From contig CANFWI010000003.1 in assembly GCA_947450675.1 (NCBI GenBank), forward strand, positions 1 to 64,000: a DNA stretch of 64,000 nucleotides, given 5' to 3'. The notes beneath the pieces are model-generated. The model was not told where the DNA came from and did no database searches. It worked only from the letters and a program-made list of their open reading frames with translations. The translations under genes and the position numbers were made by a program. Each line of letters starts with the position of its first letter. Positions within the stretch are counted from its first letter, which is position 1. Origin of the DNA: Comamonadaceae bacterium (lineage in GTDB: Bacteria; Pseudomonadota; Gammaproteobacteria; Burkholderiales; Burkholderiaceae_C). Positions 31,365 through 41,395 of this stretch are shown piece by piece.

Positions 31365-32600
31365 TCAAGCAGTCAAAAGCGCCGTCCGCCGCACACGCCG
31401 AACACTGAAGGCGCTGACGATCAAGACGCCTTGCACCATGGCCAAGCCGAGCAGCACGCCGCGGAAATTGCTGTGGTCCATCATCAATCCAAAGATCAGC
31501 GGCGACAGGGCCTGGCCAATGTCCAGCCCCGAATACACGACGCCGTAAACGCGGCCGGTGGCGTTGTCCGGCGTTGAGCGTTTGACCAACAGATCGCGTG
31601 ACGGTGCAGCCAAGCCGGACGAAAAGCCCATCAACGCAAACAGCACGGGCACCATGTTAGGTGAGGAGAAACTGCCGAAGGCCAAGGTCAAGGACATCAG
31701 CGCGGCAAAGCCAAAACCCAGACCCACAATCCGCTCGCAGCGTTCCGGGTTGGCGGCCAAAAAACCGCCGCTGACCATGCCGCAAGCACTGCCGATCATG
31801 AAAACGGTCAGGCACATGGCCACCAAAGACAGCGGCACATCATGCAAACGACGCGCCGCTTCGGGCGCAAAGGCCTGCACGATGCTCAAGCCGATGGCGT
31901 AGACAAAAAAGAAAGAAAAGCACATCCAGACCGCAGGGATTTTCAGGAACCCCAAGCTGCCTTCTGTGCCTAGCGTCGCCGACACCTTGGCAGGCGGCGC
32001 GGGAGGCAGCGTTAACTTGCTGCGGTTCAGAACCAACACAGCCAGCACGGCAAAGGCCACCAAAGCAGCCGCGGCCAACGCGATTCGCCATGAATACGCC
32101 AGTGTCAAGCTGACCACCAGCGCCGGAGACAATGCCCAACCCAAACTGCCCGTGATGCCGTGAACGCTGTAGGCGTGACCCAAACGCGGCACACTCACCT
32201 TGCGGTTGAGCAGCGTGTAGTCGACGGGGTGAAACACACCATTGCCAATGCCGGCCAAGACAGCAAAGCCGGCGAGCATCCAGTAACTGGTGCTGATGGC
32301 ATAGCCAAACGCCGCCAGACCGATCAGACTCAATCCCGCAAAGAGGATCGGCCGCGGGCCAAACCGATCAACGACAAAGCCGGAGATAGTCTGCACCGCA
32401 CAAGACACGACGAAAAAAATCGTCATCAAAAAACCAAGCTGGGCATAGTTGACACTGAACTCGTCCTTGAGCCAAGGAAACAGCGACGGCAGCAACAACT
32501 GGCTGAAGTGACTGACCATGTGCGCCAGGCCGACCAGTCCAATCACGCCGGCGTCACGGCTCAGCGGGACGCTGCTGTTCAAGGTAGGGGCTGTCGTCAT
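31365..32600 (-). CDS. MFS transporter
   Basis: 12-TM-like, VDRFGPRPILFAGLSL motif. Confidence 0.9.
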   Translation of the reverse strand: MTTAPTLNSSVPLSRDAGVIGLVGLAHMVSHFSQLLLPSLFPWLKDEFSVNYAQLGFLMTIFFVVSCAVQTISGFVVDRFGPRPILFAGLSLIGLAAFGYAISTSYWMLAGFAVLAGIGNGVFHPVDYTLLNRKVSVPRLGHAYSVHGITGSLGWALSPALVVSLTLAYSWRIALAAAALVAFAVLAVLVLNRSKLTLPPAPPAKVSATLGTEGSLGFLKIPAVWMCFSFFFVYAIGLSIVQAFAPEAARRLHDVPLSLVAMCLTVFMIGSACGMVSGGFLAANPERCERIVGLGFGFAALMSLTLAFGSFSSPNMVPVLFALMGFSSGLAAPSRDLLVKRSTPDNATGRVYGVVYSGLDIGQALSPLIFGLMMDHSNFRGVLLGLAMVQGVLIVSAFSVRRVRRTALLTA

Positions 32601-32757
32601 AGTGATGTCAAAATAATTCTAGAAGTTAAGATCAGCTCAGAAAACGTTATCAGGCCTATTTTTGTCACTTTGCCGATTTTCCACCTTGCCGGATCTTTCT
32701 GATGGTGTGCCAATTGTGCCCGTCTCATTCAGATCGCTTGCCTGCAAAACCAGCCAC

Positions 32758-33618
32758 ATGGTTATCTGGCTTGCGACACTGGCGTGCCTGACGGCACTGA
32801 ACGCTGAGCCAGCGCAAGCGCAAATCAAAAACGACATCGACCATCCCCAATCGCTGCTGAATGCACTGAACGACGTGCGCTCACGAGGCTGCGCTGGCAA
32901 CACAAACCCAACGACTGCATTGCGCCATGATTCACGCCTATCAGCAGCGGCGACACGCGTTGCCAGCGGAGTCAAACTGGCCGAAGCCCTGAAATCCTCT
33001 GCATACCGCTCACCTCGCACCACGCTGATCGAACTTAGTGGCTACACCAGCGCTCAAACCACAGCCCTTGGCGCTGCCAAGCACTCCTGCAACACGCTGA
33101 TGGATGTTGAGTTCAAAGACTTGGGATTTTATGCCCGTGGAACACAGACCTGGATCGTCTTAGCGGTTCCTTTTTCGCCTCCCGACTCAGCCGATGCGGA
33201 TCAGATTGAAGCCCGTGTACTGTCGCTGGTGAACCAGGCTCGCAGCCAACCCCGCATGTGCGGTAGCGAAGCGTTGCCAGCGGCACCGCCGGTGCGGTTG
33301 AATGCTCGGCTTCGTGCGGCATCCGCAGCCCATGCGGATGAGATGGCGCGTCTTAACTACTTTAGCCACAGCGGCCAAGATGGACGGCATGTGTCAGAAC
33401 GCGCCAACCGGGCCGGTTACGCATGGCGAGCGATTGGCGAGAACATCGCTTCGGGCCAGATGAACGCCGATCTGGCCGTTCAAGGCTGGTTAAAAAGCCC
33501 CTCGCATTGCGCCAACCTGATGATGCCCAGTTACACCGAGATGGGGCTGGCTTTTGCAGTCAACCCGCAAAGCGATGGCGGTGTGTATTGGGTGCAGGTG
33601 TTTGGCTTGCAAAAGTAA
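32758..33618 (+). CDS. Secreted CAP (SCP/PR1)-domain protein with two tandem CAP-like segments
   Basis: Second half: LVNQARS..LNARLRAASAAHADEMARLNYFSHSGQDGR..GENIASG..GWLKSPSHCANLMMPSYTEMGLAF; first half similar but degenerate. Confidence 0.85.
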   Translation: MVIWLATLACLTALNAEPAQAQIKNDIDHPQSLLNALNDVRSRGCAGNTNPTTALRHDSRLSAAATRVASGVKLAEALKSSAYRSPRTTLIELSGYTSAQTTALGAAKHSCNTLMDVEFKDLGFYARGTQTWIVLAVPFSPPDSADADQIEARVLSLVNQARSQPRMCGSEALPAAPPVRLNARLRAASAAHADEMARLNYFSHSGQDGRHVSERANRAGYAWRAIGENIASGQMNADLAVQGWLKSPSHCANLMMPSYTEMGLAFAVNPQSDGGVYWVQVFGLQK

Positions 33619-33625
33619 GTCAAAC

Positions 33626-36244
33626 TCAGACCGGACTGGCGGCGTCCTTCAAGGCGTCGCCAAAACTAAACACACCGGGGTCACGGATCGGATCGACGTC
33701 CACCGGAATCGTGCTTTTAGGTGGAAAGCGTCCTTCGAGCAGCAACTTCGACAACGGGTTTTCAATCCGCTGCTGAATCGCCCGCTTCAACGGCCGCGCG
33801 CCAAACACCGGGTCAAAACCGACCTTGGCCAACTCGGCAATGGCGGCTTCCGACACCTCCATCGTCAAGTCCATCTTCTGCAAACGCGCCATCAGCACCT
33901 TGAGCTGGATGCGGGCAATCGACTCGATGTTGCTGGCGTCGAGGGCGTGGAAGACGACGGTCTCGTCGATGCGGTTCAAAAACTCGGGCCGGAAGTAGTT
34001 CTTCAGCTCGTCGGTCACGGCGTCTTTGATGTCCTCATAAGGCTGGCCCACCATCGACTGGATGATGGGCGAGCCAATGTTGCTGGTCATCACGATCACG
34101 GTGTTTTTAAAGTCGACGGTGCGGCCTTGGCCGTCGGTCAAACGGCCGTCGTCGAGCACCTGCAACAAGACATTGAAAACATCCGGATGGGCTTTTTCAA
34201 CCTCGTCCAGCAACAACACACTGTAAGGCTTGCGGCGCACGGCTTCGGTCAGGTAGCCGCCCTCTTCGTAACCGACATAACCGGGCGGCGCACCGATCAG
34301 GCGAGCGACCGAATGCTTCTCCATGAACTCGCTCATGTCGACGCGGATCAGGTGGTCTTCGCTGTCAAACAAAAAGCCCGCCAGCGCCTTGCACAGCTCG
34401 GTCTTGCCAACGCCAGTGGGGCCTAGGAACAGGAAAGAACCGGTTGGGCGGTTCGGGTCACTCAGACCCGAACGTGAACGGCGGATGGCGTTGGCCACAG
34501 CTCCAATGGCTTCGTTTTGGCCGACCACGCGCTCATGCAATTTGCCTTCCATTTGCAGCAATTTGTCGCGCTCACCTTGCATCATTTTGGACACCGGAAT
34601 GCCCGTGGCGCGGCTCACCACTTCAGCGATTTCTTCGGCGCCAACTTGCGTGCGCAGCAATCGCGGCGCGTTGGTCGCGCCCTTCTGCTCTTCATGGTCT
34701 TTAGCCGCTTTCAGGCGTTTTTCAAGTTCGGGCAGCTTGCCGTATTGCAGCTCGGCGACTTTATTGAAGTCACCTTTGCGCTTGAGTTCTTCAATTTGAA
34801 AGCGCGTCTTTTCGATCTCTTCCATGACGTCTTTGGAGCCCAAGGCTTGCGCCTTTTCAGCTTGCCAAATTTCGTCAAAGTCGGATATTTCTTTTTGCAA
34901 CTTGACGATTTCTTCTTCGATCAAGCTAAAGCGTTTTTGCGAGGATTCGTCTTTTTCGCGACGCACGGCTTCTCGCTCGATTTGCAGCTGAATCAGCCGG
35001 CGGTCCAGCTTGTCCATGACCTCGGGTTTGGAGTCCATCTCGATTTTGATCTTGGCCGCCGCTTCATCGATCAAATCAATCGCTTTGTCAGGCAAAAAAC
35101 GGTCGGTGATGTAGCGGTGGCTGAGCTCGGCCGCTGCCACGATGGCCGGGTCGGTGATCTGCACGCCGTGGTGAACTTCGTACTTTTCCTGCAAACCGCG
35201 CAGGATGGCGATCGTTGCTTCTACCGTCGGCTCACCCACCAAAATCTTTTGGAAACGACGCTCCAAGGCGGCGTCTTTTTCAATGTATTTGCGGTACTCA
35301 TCTAGCGTGGTGGCACCCACGCAATGCAACTCGCCTCGCGCCAAGGCGGGCTTGAGCATGTTGCCGGCGTCCATAGCGCCCTCGCCTTTTCCTGCGCCGA
35401 CCATAGTGTGCAGCTCGTCAATGAAAACAATGGTCTGACCTTCGTCTTTGGCGAGTTCTTTCAGCACGGTTTTCAGCCGTTCTTCAAACTCACCGCGAAA
35501 CTTGGCACCTGCCAAGAGCGCAGCCATGTCGAGCGACAGCACACGCTTGCCTTTCAGCGAATCAGGCACTTCGCCGGCGACGATGCGCTGCGCCAAGCCT
35601 TCGACAATCGCGGTCTTGCCAACGCCCGGTTCACCGATCAGCACCGGGTTGTTTTTGGTGCGGCGCTGCAGCACTTGAATGGCTCGCCGGATTTCATCGT
35701 CGCGGCCAATCACCGGGTCGAGCTTGCCCATGCGCGCGCGCTCGGTCAAGTCCATGGTGTATTTTTTGAGGGCTTCGCGTTGTCCTTCGGCTTCTGGGTT
35801 GTTGACGGTTTGACCACCACGCACGGCTTCAATTGCAGCCTCCAGCGACTTGCGTGTCATGCCATTGCCTTGGGCCACCTTGCCCGCCTCACCTTTGCTG
35901 TCGGTCAGGGCCAGCAAAAAAAGCTCGCCGGCGATGAATTGATCGCCCCGTTTGATCGCTTCTTTTTCAGTCGCCTGCAACAACTTGCCGAGCTCAGCAC
36001 TGATTTGGATGTGCTCCTGCCCCTGCACTTGCGGCAGCTTCTTGACCGCTGCGTCGGTGGCCGACTGCAGCGCCGACATGTTGACGCCAGCGCGTTGCAA
36101 CAATGCCCGAGGTCCTTCTTCTTGGCGCAGCATGGCAGACAGCAAGTGCAGCGGCTCAATGTAGCCGTTGTCATTGCCCAAAGCCAAGGATTGAGCGTCG
36201 CTCAGGGCTTCTTGAAACTTGGTAGTGAGTTTGTCTTGACGCAT
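33626..36244 (-). CDS. clpB: ClpB disaggregase
   Basis: [35 protein letters not shown]; two AAA+ and coiled-coil middle domain. Confidence 0.97.
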   Translation of the reverse strand: MRQDKLTTKFQEALSDAQSLALGNDNGYIEPLHLLSAMLRQEEGPRALLQRAGVNMSALQSATDAAVKKLPQVQGQEHIQISAELGKLLQATEKEAIKRGDQFIAGELFLLALTDSKGEAGKVAQGNGMTRKSLEAAIEAVRGGQTVNNPEAEGQREALKKYTMDLTERARMGKLDPVIGRDDEIRRAIQVLQRRTKNNPVLIGEPGVGKTAIVEGLAQRIVAGEVPDSLKGKRVLSLDMAALLAGAKFRGEFEERLKTVLKELAKDEGQTIVFIDELHTMVGAGKGEGAMDAGNMLKPALARGELHCVGATTLDEYRKYIEKDAALERRFQKILVGEPTVEATIAILRGLQEKYEVHHGVQITDPAIVAAAELSHRYITDRFLPDKAIDLIDEAAAKIKIEMDSKPEVMDKLDRRLIQLQIEREAVRREKDESSQKRFSLIEEEIVKLQKEISDFDEIWQAEKAQALGSKDVMEEIEKTRFQIEELKRKGDFNKVAELQYGKLPELEKRLKAAKDHEEQKGATNAPRLLRTQVGAEEIAEVVSRATGIPVSKMMQGERDKLLQMEGKLHERVVGQNEAIGAVANAIRRSRSGLSDPNRPTGSFLFLGPTGVGKTELCKALAGFLFDSEDHLIRVDMSEFMEKHSVARLIGAPPGYVGYEEGGYLTEAVRRKPYSVLLLDEVEKAHPDVFNVLLQVLDDGRLTDGQGRTVDFKNTVIVMTSNIGSPIIQSMVGQPYEDIKDAVTDELKNYFRPEFLNRIDETVVFHALDASNIESIARIQLKVLMARLQKMDLTMEVSEAAIAELAKVGFDPVFGARPLKRAIQQRIENPLSKLLLEGRFPPKSTIPVDVDPIRDPGVFSFGDALKDAASPV

Positions 36245-36362
36245 GCTGGCTCCGAAAAATTAGTACATCGATATGTGGGGGCTTTATCGACTTTTCAATA
36301 GCTCGCAGCTTAAAACGTAACAGTCGCGCTGTGCAGTTGAGCTTGACACTAAAATTAAATGC

Positions 36363-36962
36363 ATGAATATCCACCAAGTTTGCGTTAGCTACAGCCATGA
36401 GCACGACCGCTTTTTGGTACGCATCAACACCCGTAGTGAGGAAGAGGTCCGGTTGTGGTTCACCCGCCGATTGACCTTGGGGCTGCTGCCGCTGCTTGAA
36501 AAAGCATCGACCGAACAAATTTCGAGGCAAGCCAGTCCACCGAACCCAGCCGCACCAATGGACGAGCAGCGCCGACGGCTGCTAGAAAACTTCGAACAAG
36601 AAGCCGCCAGCTACCAAAGCGACTTCCAAACACCTTACCGCGAACAACTCACAGCGCTGCCGCTCGGGCCTGAGCCGCTGTTGGTGACGGAAGTCAAGAT
36701 GACAGCGCTCGCCGGTGGTGAGCTCGAACTCAACTTGCATGAGAAGCTCGCAGACAACACACGCCATTTGCATATCAAGCTGGACGCCCAGCTGACACGC
36801 GGCCTGGTGTCGTTGCTCAACCAAGCCTTGAGCACCTCGCGTTGGTTGGAAATCGAAAACGGTGTCTCGGTCAAAATCAACGGCGGTAAGGCATCACAAG
36901 CGCAAGAGCTTGAGCCGATGACTCTGGCGCTCGGCGCGGACAAGCCGCGTTACCTGAATTAA
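36363..36962 (+). CDS. Hypothetical protein (199 aa)
   Basis: Long ORF with coding-like composition; no family recognised with confidence. Confidence 0.6.
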   Translation: MNIHQVCVSYSHEHDRFLVRINTRSEEEVRLWFTRRLTLGLLPLLEKASTEQISRQASPPNPAAPMDEQRRRLLENFEQEAASYQSDFQTPYREQLTALPLGPEPLLVTEVKMTALAGGELELNLHEKLADNTRHLHIKLDAQLTRGLVSLLNQALSTSRWLEIENGVSVKINGGKASQAQELEPMTLALGADKPRYLN

Positions 36963-38227
36963 GCTTTCAGCGATTCAAGCGAAAATCCGGCCACCTGTTT
37001 GTAGTGGTCTGAAATCGCTCGCAACTCATCTTGACTGATGAGGTCGTCGATGTTTGAAAACGGCTGACCGCCACTCAGTTCGTCGGCCTTCATGATGATG
37101 AAGTCGGGTGGTGTCGACCGATTTGTGAGCACCACCTTGGCGGTCGGGGCAAGACGCAGTGTTTCGTAACTTTTGAGTGCCACCTGTGGATCGCTTGTTT
37201 TCGACAACTCATCCGCCAAGGTTCGAGCATCAATCAAGGCCTGTGCTGAGCCGTTAGAACCGCGCGGGTACATTGGGTGAGCCGCATCGCCCATGAAGGT
37301 GATGCGACCGAAAGTCCATTGCGCAACCGGATCTTTGTCAACCATCGGGTATTCGAGGATTTGTTCAGCGTTGGCTATCAACGCGGGCACATCAAGCCAG
37401 TCAAATTTCCAATCTTTGAAAATATCCAAAAAGTCTGCGGCATTGCCTGACTGGTTCCAGTCGTTCATCACGGCCGAATCACGTTGGATTTCTGCCATCC
37501 AATTGATAAGCTGATTGCCCTCTGCGTCAATGTTATCGACGATCGGATAAATCACCATCTTGCCGGTCTCGATAGAGCCCACCCGCATATAACTTTTCCC
37601 AGTCAAGATGGGCTTGTGCTTGGTCACGCCACGCCAAGTGTTGATGCCAGAGAAAGCCATCTTTTCGTCTGGGTAAAAATGCTTACGTATGGCGGAGTTG
37701 ATACCGTCACAAGCCACCACCACATCAGCACGCACAGAGGGTCGCACGGTGCCGGTCGCAGGATCGACAAAATGCACGGTCGCTCCGGTTTCGTCTTGGT
37801 CAACGCCTACACAGCGGTGACCGGTATGGATATGTTGCGCGCCAATCTGCGCCACAGTTTCGTCAAACAAGATGCGGTGCAACTTTCCTCGATGGATGCC
37901 AACCTCAGGTAATGCGTACCCGGCATGCCGCCCGCGTGGTTCACTGTAAATGTACTGACCGTAGCGGTTGAAAAATACACTCTCCAAGTTCTCAATCCCT
38001 GCTGCTTCGAGCTTGTCCTGCACGCCCAATGCAGCCAGTTCTCGCATGCCATGCGGCAAGAGTGTGATGCCCACACCCAACTCCCGGATCTCGGGAACCG
38101 ACTCGTAGACCTCGCAGCTGATGCCCTTGCGCTTGAGGCCCAGCGCCAGCGCCAAGCCGGCGATGCCGCCCCCAACAATAGCGATGTGCTTATTTTTGGG
38201 AGGGTTGATGATTGACTGTGTATTCAC
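36959..38227 (-). CDS. Flavin-dependent oxidoreductase (PhzS/salicylate hydroxylase-like FAD monooxygenase)
   Basis: IAIVGGGIAGLALALGLKRKG; FMGDAAHPMYPRGSNGSAQALIDARTLADEL. Confidence 0.88.
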   Translation of the reverse strand: MNTQSIINPPKNKHIAIVGGGIAGLALALGLKRKGISCEVYESVPEIRELGVGITLLPHGMRELAALGVQDKLEAAGIENLESVFFNRYGQYIYSEPRGRHAGYALPEVGIHRGKLHRILFDETVAQIGAQHIHTGHRCVGVDQDETGATVHFVDPATGTVRPSVRADVVVACDGINSAIRKHFYPDEKMAFSGINTWRGVTKHKPILTGKSYMRVGSIETGKMVIYPIVDNIDAEGNQLINWMAEIQRDSAVMNDWNQSGNAADFLDIFKDWKFDWLDVPALIANAEQILEYPMVDKDPVAQWTFGRITFMGDAAHPMYPRGSNGSAQALIDARTLADELSKTSDPQVALKSYETLRLAPTAKVVLTNRSTPPDFIIMKADELSGGQPFSNIDDLISQDELRAISDHYKQVAGFSLESLKA

Positions 38228-38301
38228 TGTGCGCTCCGGTTTGAATCGTTAGCATACACACAATCTATCATTTTTTTTGCCCTTTAAAAAATATCAACAA
38301 C

Positions 38302-39282
38302 TCAGTCAGCCGTGATGGCTTCGCGCTTAATCACAGAACCCCAACGGACATAGTCTTGCTTGACCGTGGTGGCGAGTTCCGACGTTGTCGAGGATGCAGC
38401 ATCCAGCCCAGCCTTGGCTAAAACAGCACGCACATCAGGCAATTTCATGATGGCTGCAATTTCGGCATTAAGACGATTGATGACAACTACAGGCGTGCGG
38501 TTCGGCGCAAAGAAGGCGTACCACATGTCGACGTTCACGTCTTTCACACCCAACTCCTGAAACGTGGCGACGCTGGGGGCTACCGGGTTTCGGGTGGGGC
38601 CGCCAACAGCCAGCGCAATCAGTTTGCCACTGCTGACAAATCCCTGCGCCACGTGAATGGGCAAAAAGCCAACCATCAATTCACCGCCCAGTAAATCAGT
38701 CACATAACCGGCAGTTCCTTTGTACGGAACATGCAACATTGACAGTTGAGTCTTGCTTTTGAGGAGCTCCATGGCCATATGGTGTGGCGTCCCAATACCA
38801 GGCGAACCGAAGGTCACTTCGCCTGGTTTAGCTTTCGCCATGGCGATGAATTCTTGAAGCGACTTGATACCAGTCTTGGGATTCGCGACCAACATCAAGG
38901 TGCCGTAGGCCGCCATAGAGACGGAAGAAAAGTCATTGACCGGATCGAAAGGCACGTTCTTATAAAGCTGTGAAGCCATGAGCATGGTGTTCGCGCCCAT
39001 CAGCATGGTGTAGCCATCAGGCGATGCCTTAGCCACCATGTCGGCACCAATGTTGCCGCTGGCGCCCGGCGTGTTTTGCACAATCACGGGTTGACCGAGA
39101 CGCTCGCTGAGTTTGGGGGATACCGTGCGGGCAATCGTGTCCATGCCTGTCCCAGGGGTAAATGGAACAACAATTTTGATGGTCTGACTCGGCCAAGTCT
39201 GTGCCTGGACACTGGTTTGCCCTAAGCCAAGCAGTGCCATGAAAAGTCCGCTTAGAAGGAAACGTAATTTTTGAATGCGCAT
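38302..39282 (-). CDS. Bug-type substrate-binding protein
   Basis: WPSQTIKIVVPFTPGTGMDTIAR...VIVQNTPGASGNIGADMVAK. Confidence 0.92.
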   Translation of the reverse strand: MRIQKLRFLLSGLFMALLGLGQTSVQAQTWPSQTIKIVVPFTPGTGMDTIARTVSPKLSERLGQPVIVQNTPGASGNIGADMVAKASPDGYTMLMGANTMLMASQLYKNVPFDPVNDFSSVSMAAYGTLMLVANPKTGIKSLQEFIAMAKAKPGEVTFGSPGIGTPHHMAMELLKSKTQLSMLHVPYKGTAGYVTDLLGGELMVGFLPIHVAQGFVSSGKLIALAVGGPTRNPVAPSVATFQELGVKDVNVDMWYAFFAPNRTPVVVINRLNAEIAAIMKLPDVRAVLAKAGLDAASSTTSELATTVKQDYVRWGSVIKREAITAD

Positions 39283-39290
39283 GATTTGCC

Positions 39291-40355
39291 TCAACGAATC
39301 TTAAAAACTGTTTCTGCATTCGTCTGAAAGAACATTTTCTTGTCTTCAGCGCTCATGGTCATGTTGTCTAGTGCAATGACTTCATCAACCTGATGCTGAT
39401 ATGGATAGTCCATCGCATAAAGGACGCGGTCAACACCCACCACCTGCTGTGCAAACTTGATAGCCGGCTCCCATGCCACACCGCTGTTGGTGATATAAAA
39501 GTTCTCGCGCAGGTAATCACTTGGTTTTTTCTTAATCGGCTTCATGCTGTCATAACGCTGAGACGCCACAGTTGCGCGGTGCATGTAATCAAGGCGATAC
39601 ATCCAGTACGGCAGAGCTTCGCCCATGTGCCCAATGATCATCTTGAGTCTCGGAAAACGGTCAAACACACCGGCGGTGATGATGCGCATGGCATGGAGCC
39701 CGGTCTCTACGCCAAAACCGTAGATTGCGCCGTCAAGGCCGCACTCTTGGAACGGTTGAAGCATGTTCTTCGGGAGCGAATTCGGGTGCAAGTAAATCGG
39801 CGTATCGTGGGCTTCAGCCGCGGCGAAAATATCCCAGAATTTAGGGTCGGACAAATACTCGCCCTGTGTGTGCGAGTTAATCACGACAGAGTGAATACCA
39901 AGTTTGTTGACACCGCGCTCAATCTCCTTAGCCGCTGCTTGTGGGTCTTGTGGCGCCACAGTCAGCATGCCGACGAAACGCGTCGGGTGGCGGCGAATAG
40001 CATCAGCCAAATAGTCGTTGGCGACTTGGGCATAAGCCACTGCGTCGGCCTTTTCCATCACCTGTACGCCGGGCGACGTCAGAGCGAGCACCTGCTTGTC
40101 AATGCCGCATTCGTCCATGTGCTGGATCCGCAACGTGTCCATGTCGGTCAGGCAGCGAATGATGTGCTGGGCACGAGCGCTGGGGCTGCTCATGTAAAAG
40201 CCCATCAAACCCCTGAAGCCAGGATCTGCATCCCCTTTTTCAAGGATCTTCTTATAGATATTGAGCATTTCTGGAGGGGCAAATGCCTCTTCTGTGGCGA
40301 TCCGCTGATAGGCGCTTGATTTTGGATGCACGGTTTTTTTCTCCGGTAAGTTCAT
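39291..40355 (-). CDS. Amidohydrolase-family decarboxylase, LigW (5-carboxyvanillate decarboxylase)-like
   Basis: RIATEEAFAPPE; INSHTQGEYL; GLDGAIYGFGVETGLHAMRI; GHMGEALPYWMYRLDYMHR; TNSGVAWEPAIKF; YAMDYPYQ. Confidence 0.82.
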   Translation of the reverse strand: MNLPEKKTVHPKSSAYQRIATEEAFAPPEMLNIYKKILEKGDADPGFRGLMGFYMSSPSARAQHIIRCLTDMDTLRIQHMDECGIDKQVLALTSPGVQVMEKADAVAYAQVANDYLADAIRRHPTRFVGMLTVAPQDPQAAAKEIERGVNKLGIHSVVINSHTQGEYLSDPKFWDIFAAAEAHDTPIYLHPNSLPKNMLQPFQECGLDGAIYGFGVETGLHAMRIITAGVFDRFPRLKMIIGHMGEALPYWMYRLDYMHRATVASQRYDSMKPIKKKPSDYLRENFYITNSGVAWEPAIKFAQQVVGVDRVLYAMDYPYQHQVDEVIALDNMTMSAEDKKMFFQTNAETVFKIR

Positions 40356-40403
40356 GAAAAAGTGATGGTTAAAGTGATCGGTTGATGTCGATATGCGGTC
40401 GTG

Positions 40404-41372
40404 TCAATTGGCTTTAATGTTGTTGTCAACGGCGAGTTGCCGCCAGACTGGAATTTCTAAGGCGATGATTTTGGAGAATTCTTCAGACGTATTGCTCATG
40501 GGAATGACAGACATGCCGGTCATTCTTTTCTGCACGTCTGGCATGGCGACGACTTTGGCAACGCCGTCCTCCAGCGTCTTGACGATATCGGCAGGCGTGC
40601 CAGCAGGTGCCAGCAGGCCGATCCATAGCGACGCCTTCAGGTCAATGCCAAGTTCCGTCAACGTTGGCACGTTGGGGTAGTCTTTCATGCGTGCGGCCGA
40701 CGTGACGGCCAAGGCCTTGACGCGACCGTTCTGCATGCCGATGAAAGCCGGACCGGCATCGGCCAGCGTCATCGTCACGTCGCCAGCCATGACCGCGGTG
40801 ACAGAGTCATTGGCGCCCTTATAGGGAATGTGCGTGAACTTCGCGCCGGTCTTTTTATTGAACAATTCAGTGATCAACTGAAAAGATGCCGAACTGGCGC
40901 CATAGTTGGCTTTGTCTGGATTTTGCTGTGACTGGCTGACCAGTTCTTGCACCGTTTTGGCTGGATTTTTGATGTTCACGAGCAACACCAAGGGTGAGTC
41001 GCTGACCCATGAAATAGGCATGAAATCCTGCGGCGCGTAGGGCAGCTTGGTGTAAATGGCATGATTGAAAATCATCGGACCGGGCGCGCCCATCATCAAG
41101 GTGTAGCCGTCTGCTTTGGCCTTGGCGACATAGGTGCTTGCCACAATCGCGCCTACGCTGGGGCGATTTTCAACGATCACCGGCTGGCCGAGGACCGCGG
41201 GTAATTTTTCCGACAAGATGCGGGCCATCGCATCGACGCCGCCGCCGGCGGAGTAACCCACCACGATGGTGATCGGTTTGGCGGGATAATCGGCCGCTGT
41301 GGCAGCAAGTGGCGTACAGCTCAGTGCAGCCGTCAAAAAATAGGCAAGTCGAGTCAGTTGTTTGATCCGCAT
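40404..41372 (-). CDS. Bug-type substrate-binding protein
   Basis: YPAKPITIVVGYSAGGGVDAMARIL...VIVENRPSVGAIVASTYVAKA. Confidence 0.92.
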   Translation of the reverse strand: MRIKQLTRLAYFLTAALSCTPLAATAADYPAKPITIVVGYSAGGGVDAMARILSEKLPAVLGQPVIVENRPSVGAIVASTYVAKAKADGYTLMMGAPGPMIFNHAIYTKLPYAPQDFMPISWVSDSPLVLLVNIKNPAKTVQELVSQSQQNPDKANYGASSASFQLITELFNKKTGAKFTHIPYKGANDSVTAVMAGDVTMTLADAGPAFIGMQNGRVKALAVTSAARMKDYPNVPTLTELGIDLKASLWIGLLAPAGTPADIVKTLEDGVAKVVAMPDVQKRMTGMSVIPMSNTSEEFSKIIALEIPVWRQLAVDNNIKAN

Positions 41373-41395
41373 TTTTGTCTCCTGGTTAAAACCGC

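Noticed and set aside
33554-36301. Long antisense ORFs (290, 262 and 325 aa) opposite clpB
   Set aside because: Same shadow-ORF explanation; no recognisable protein family.
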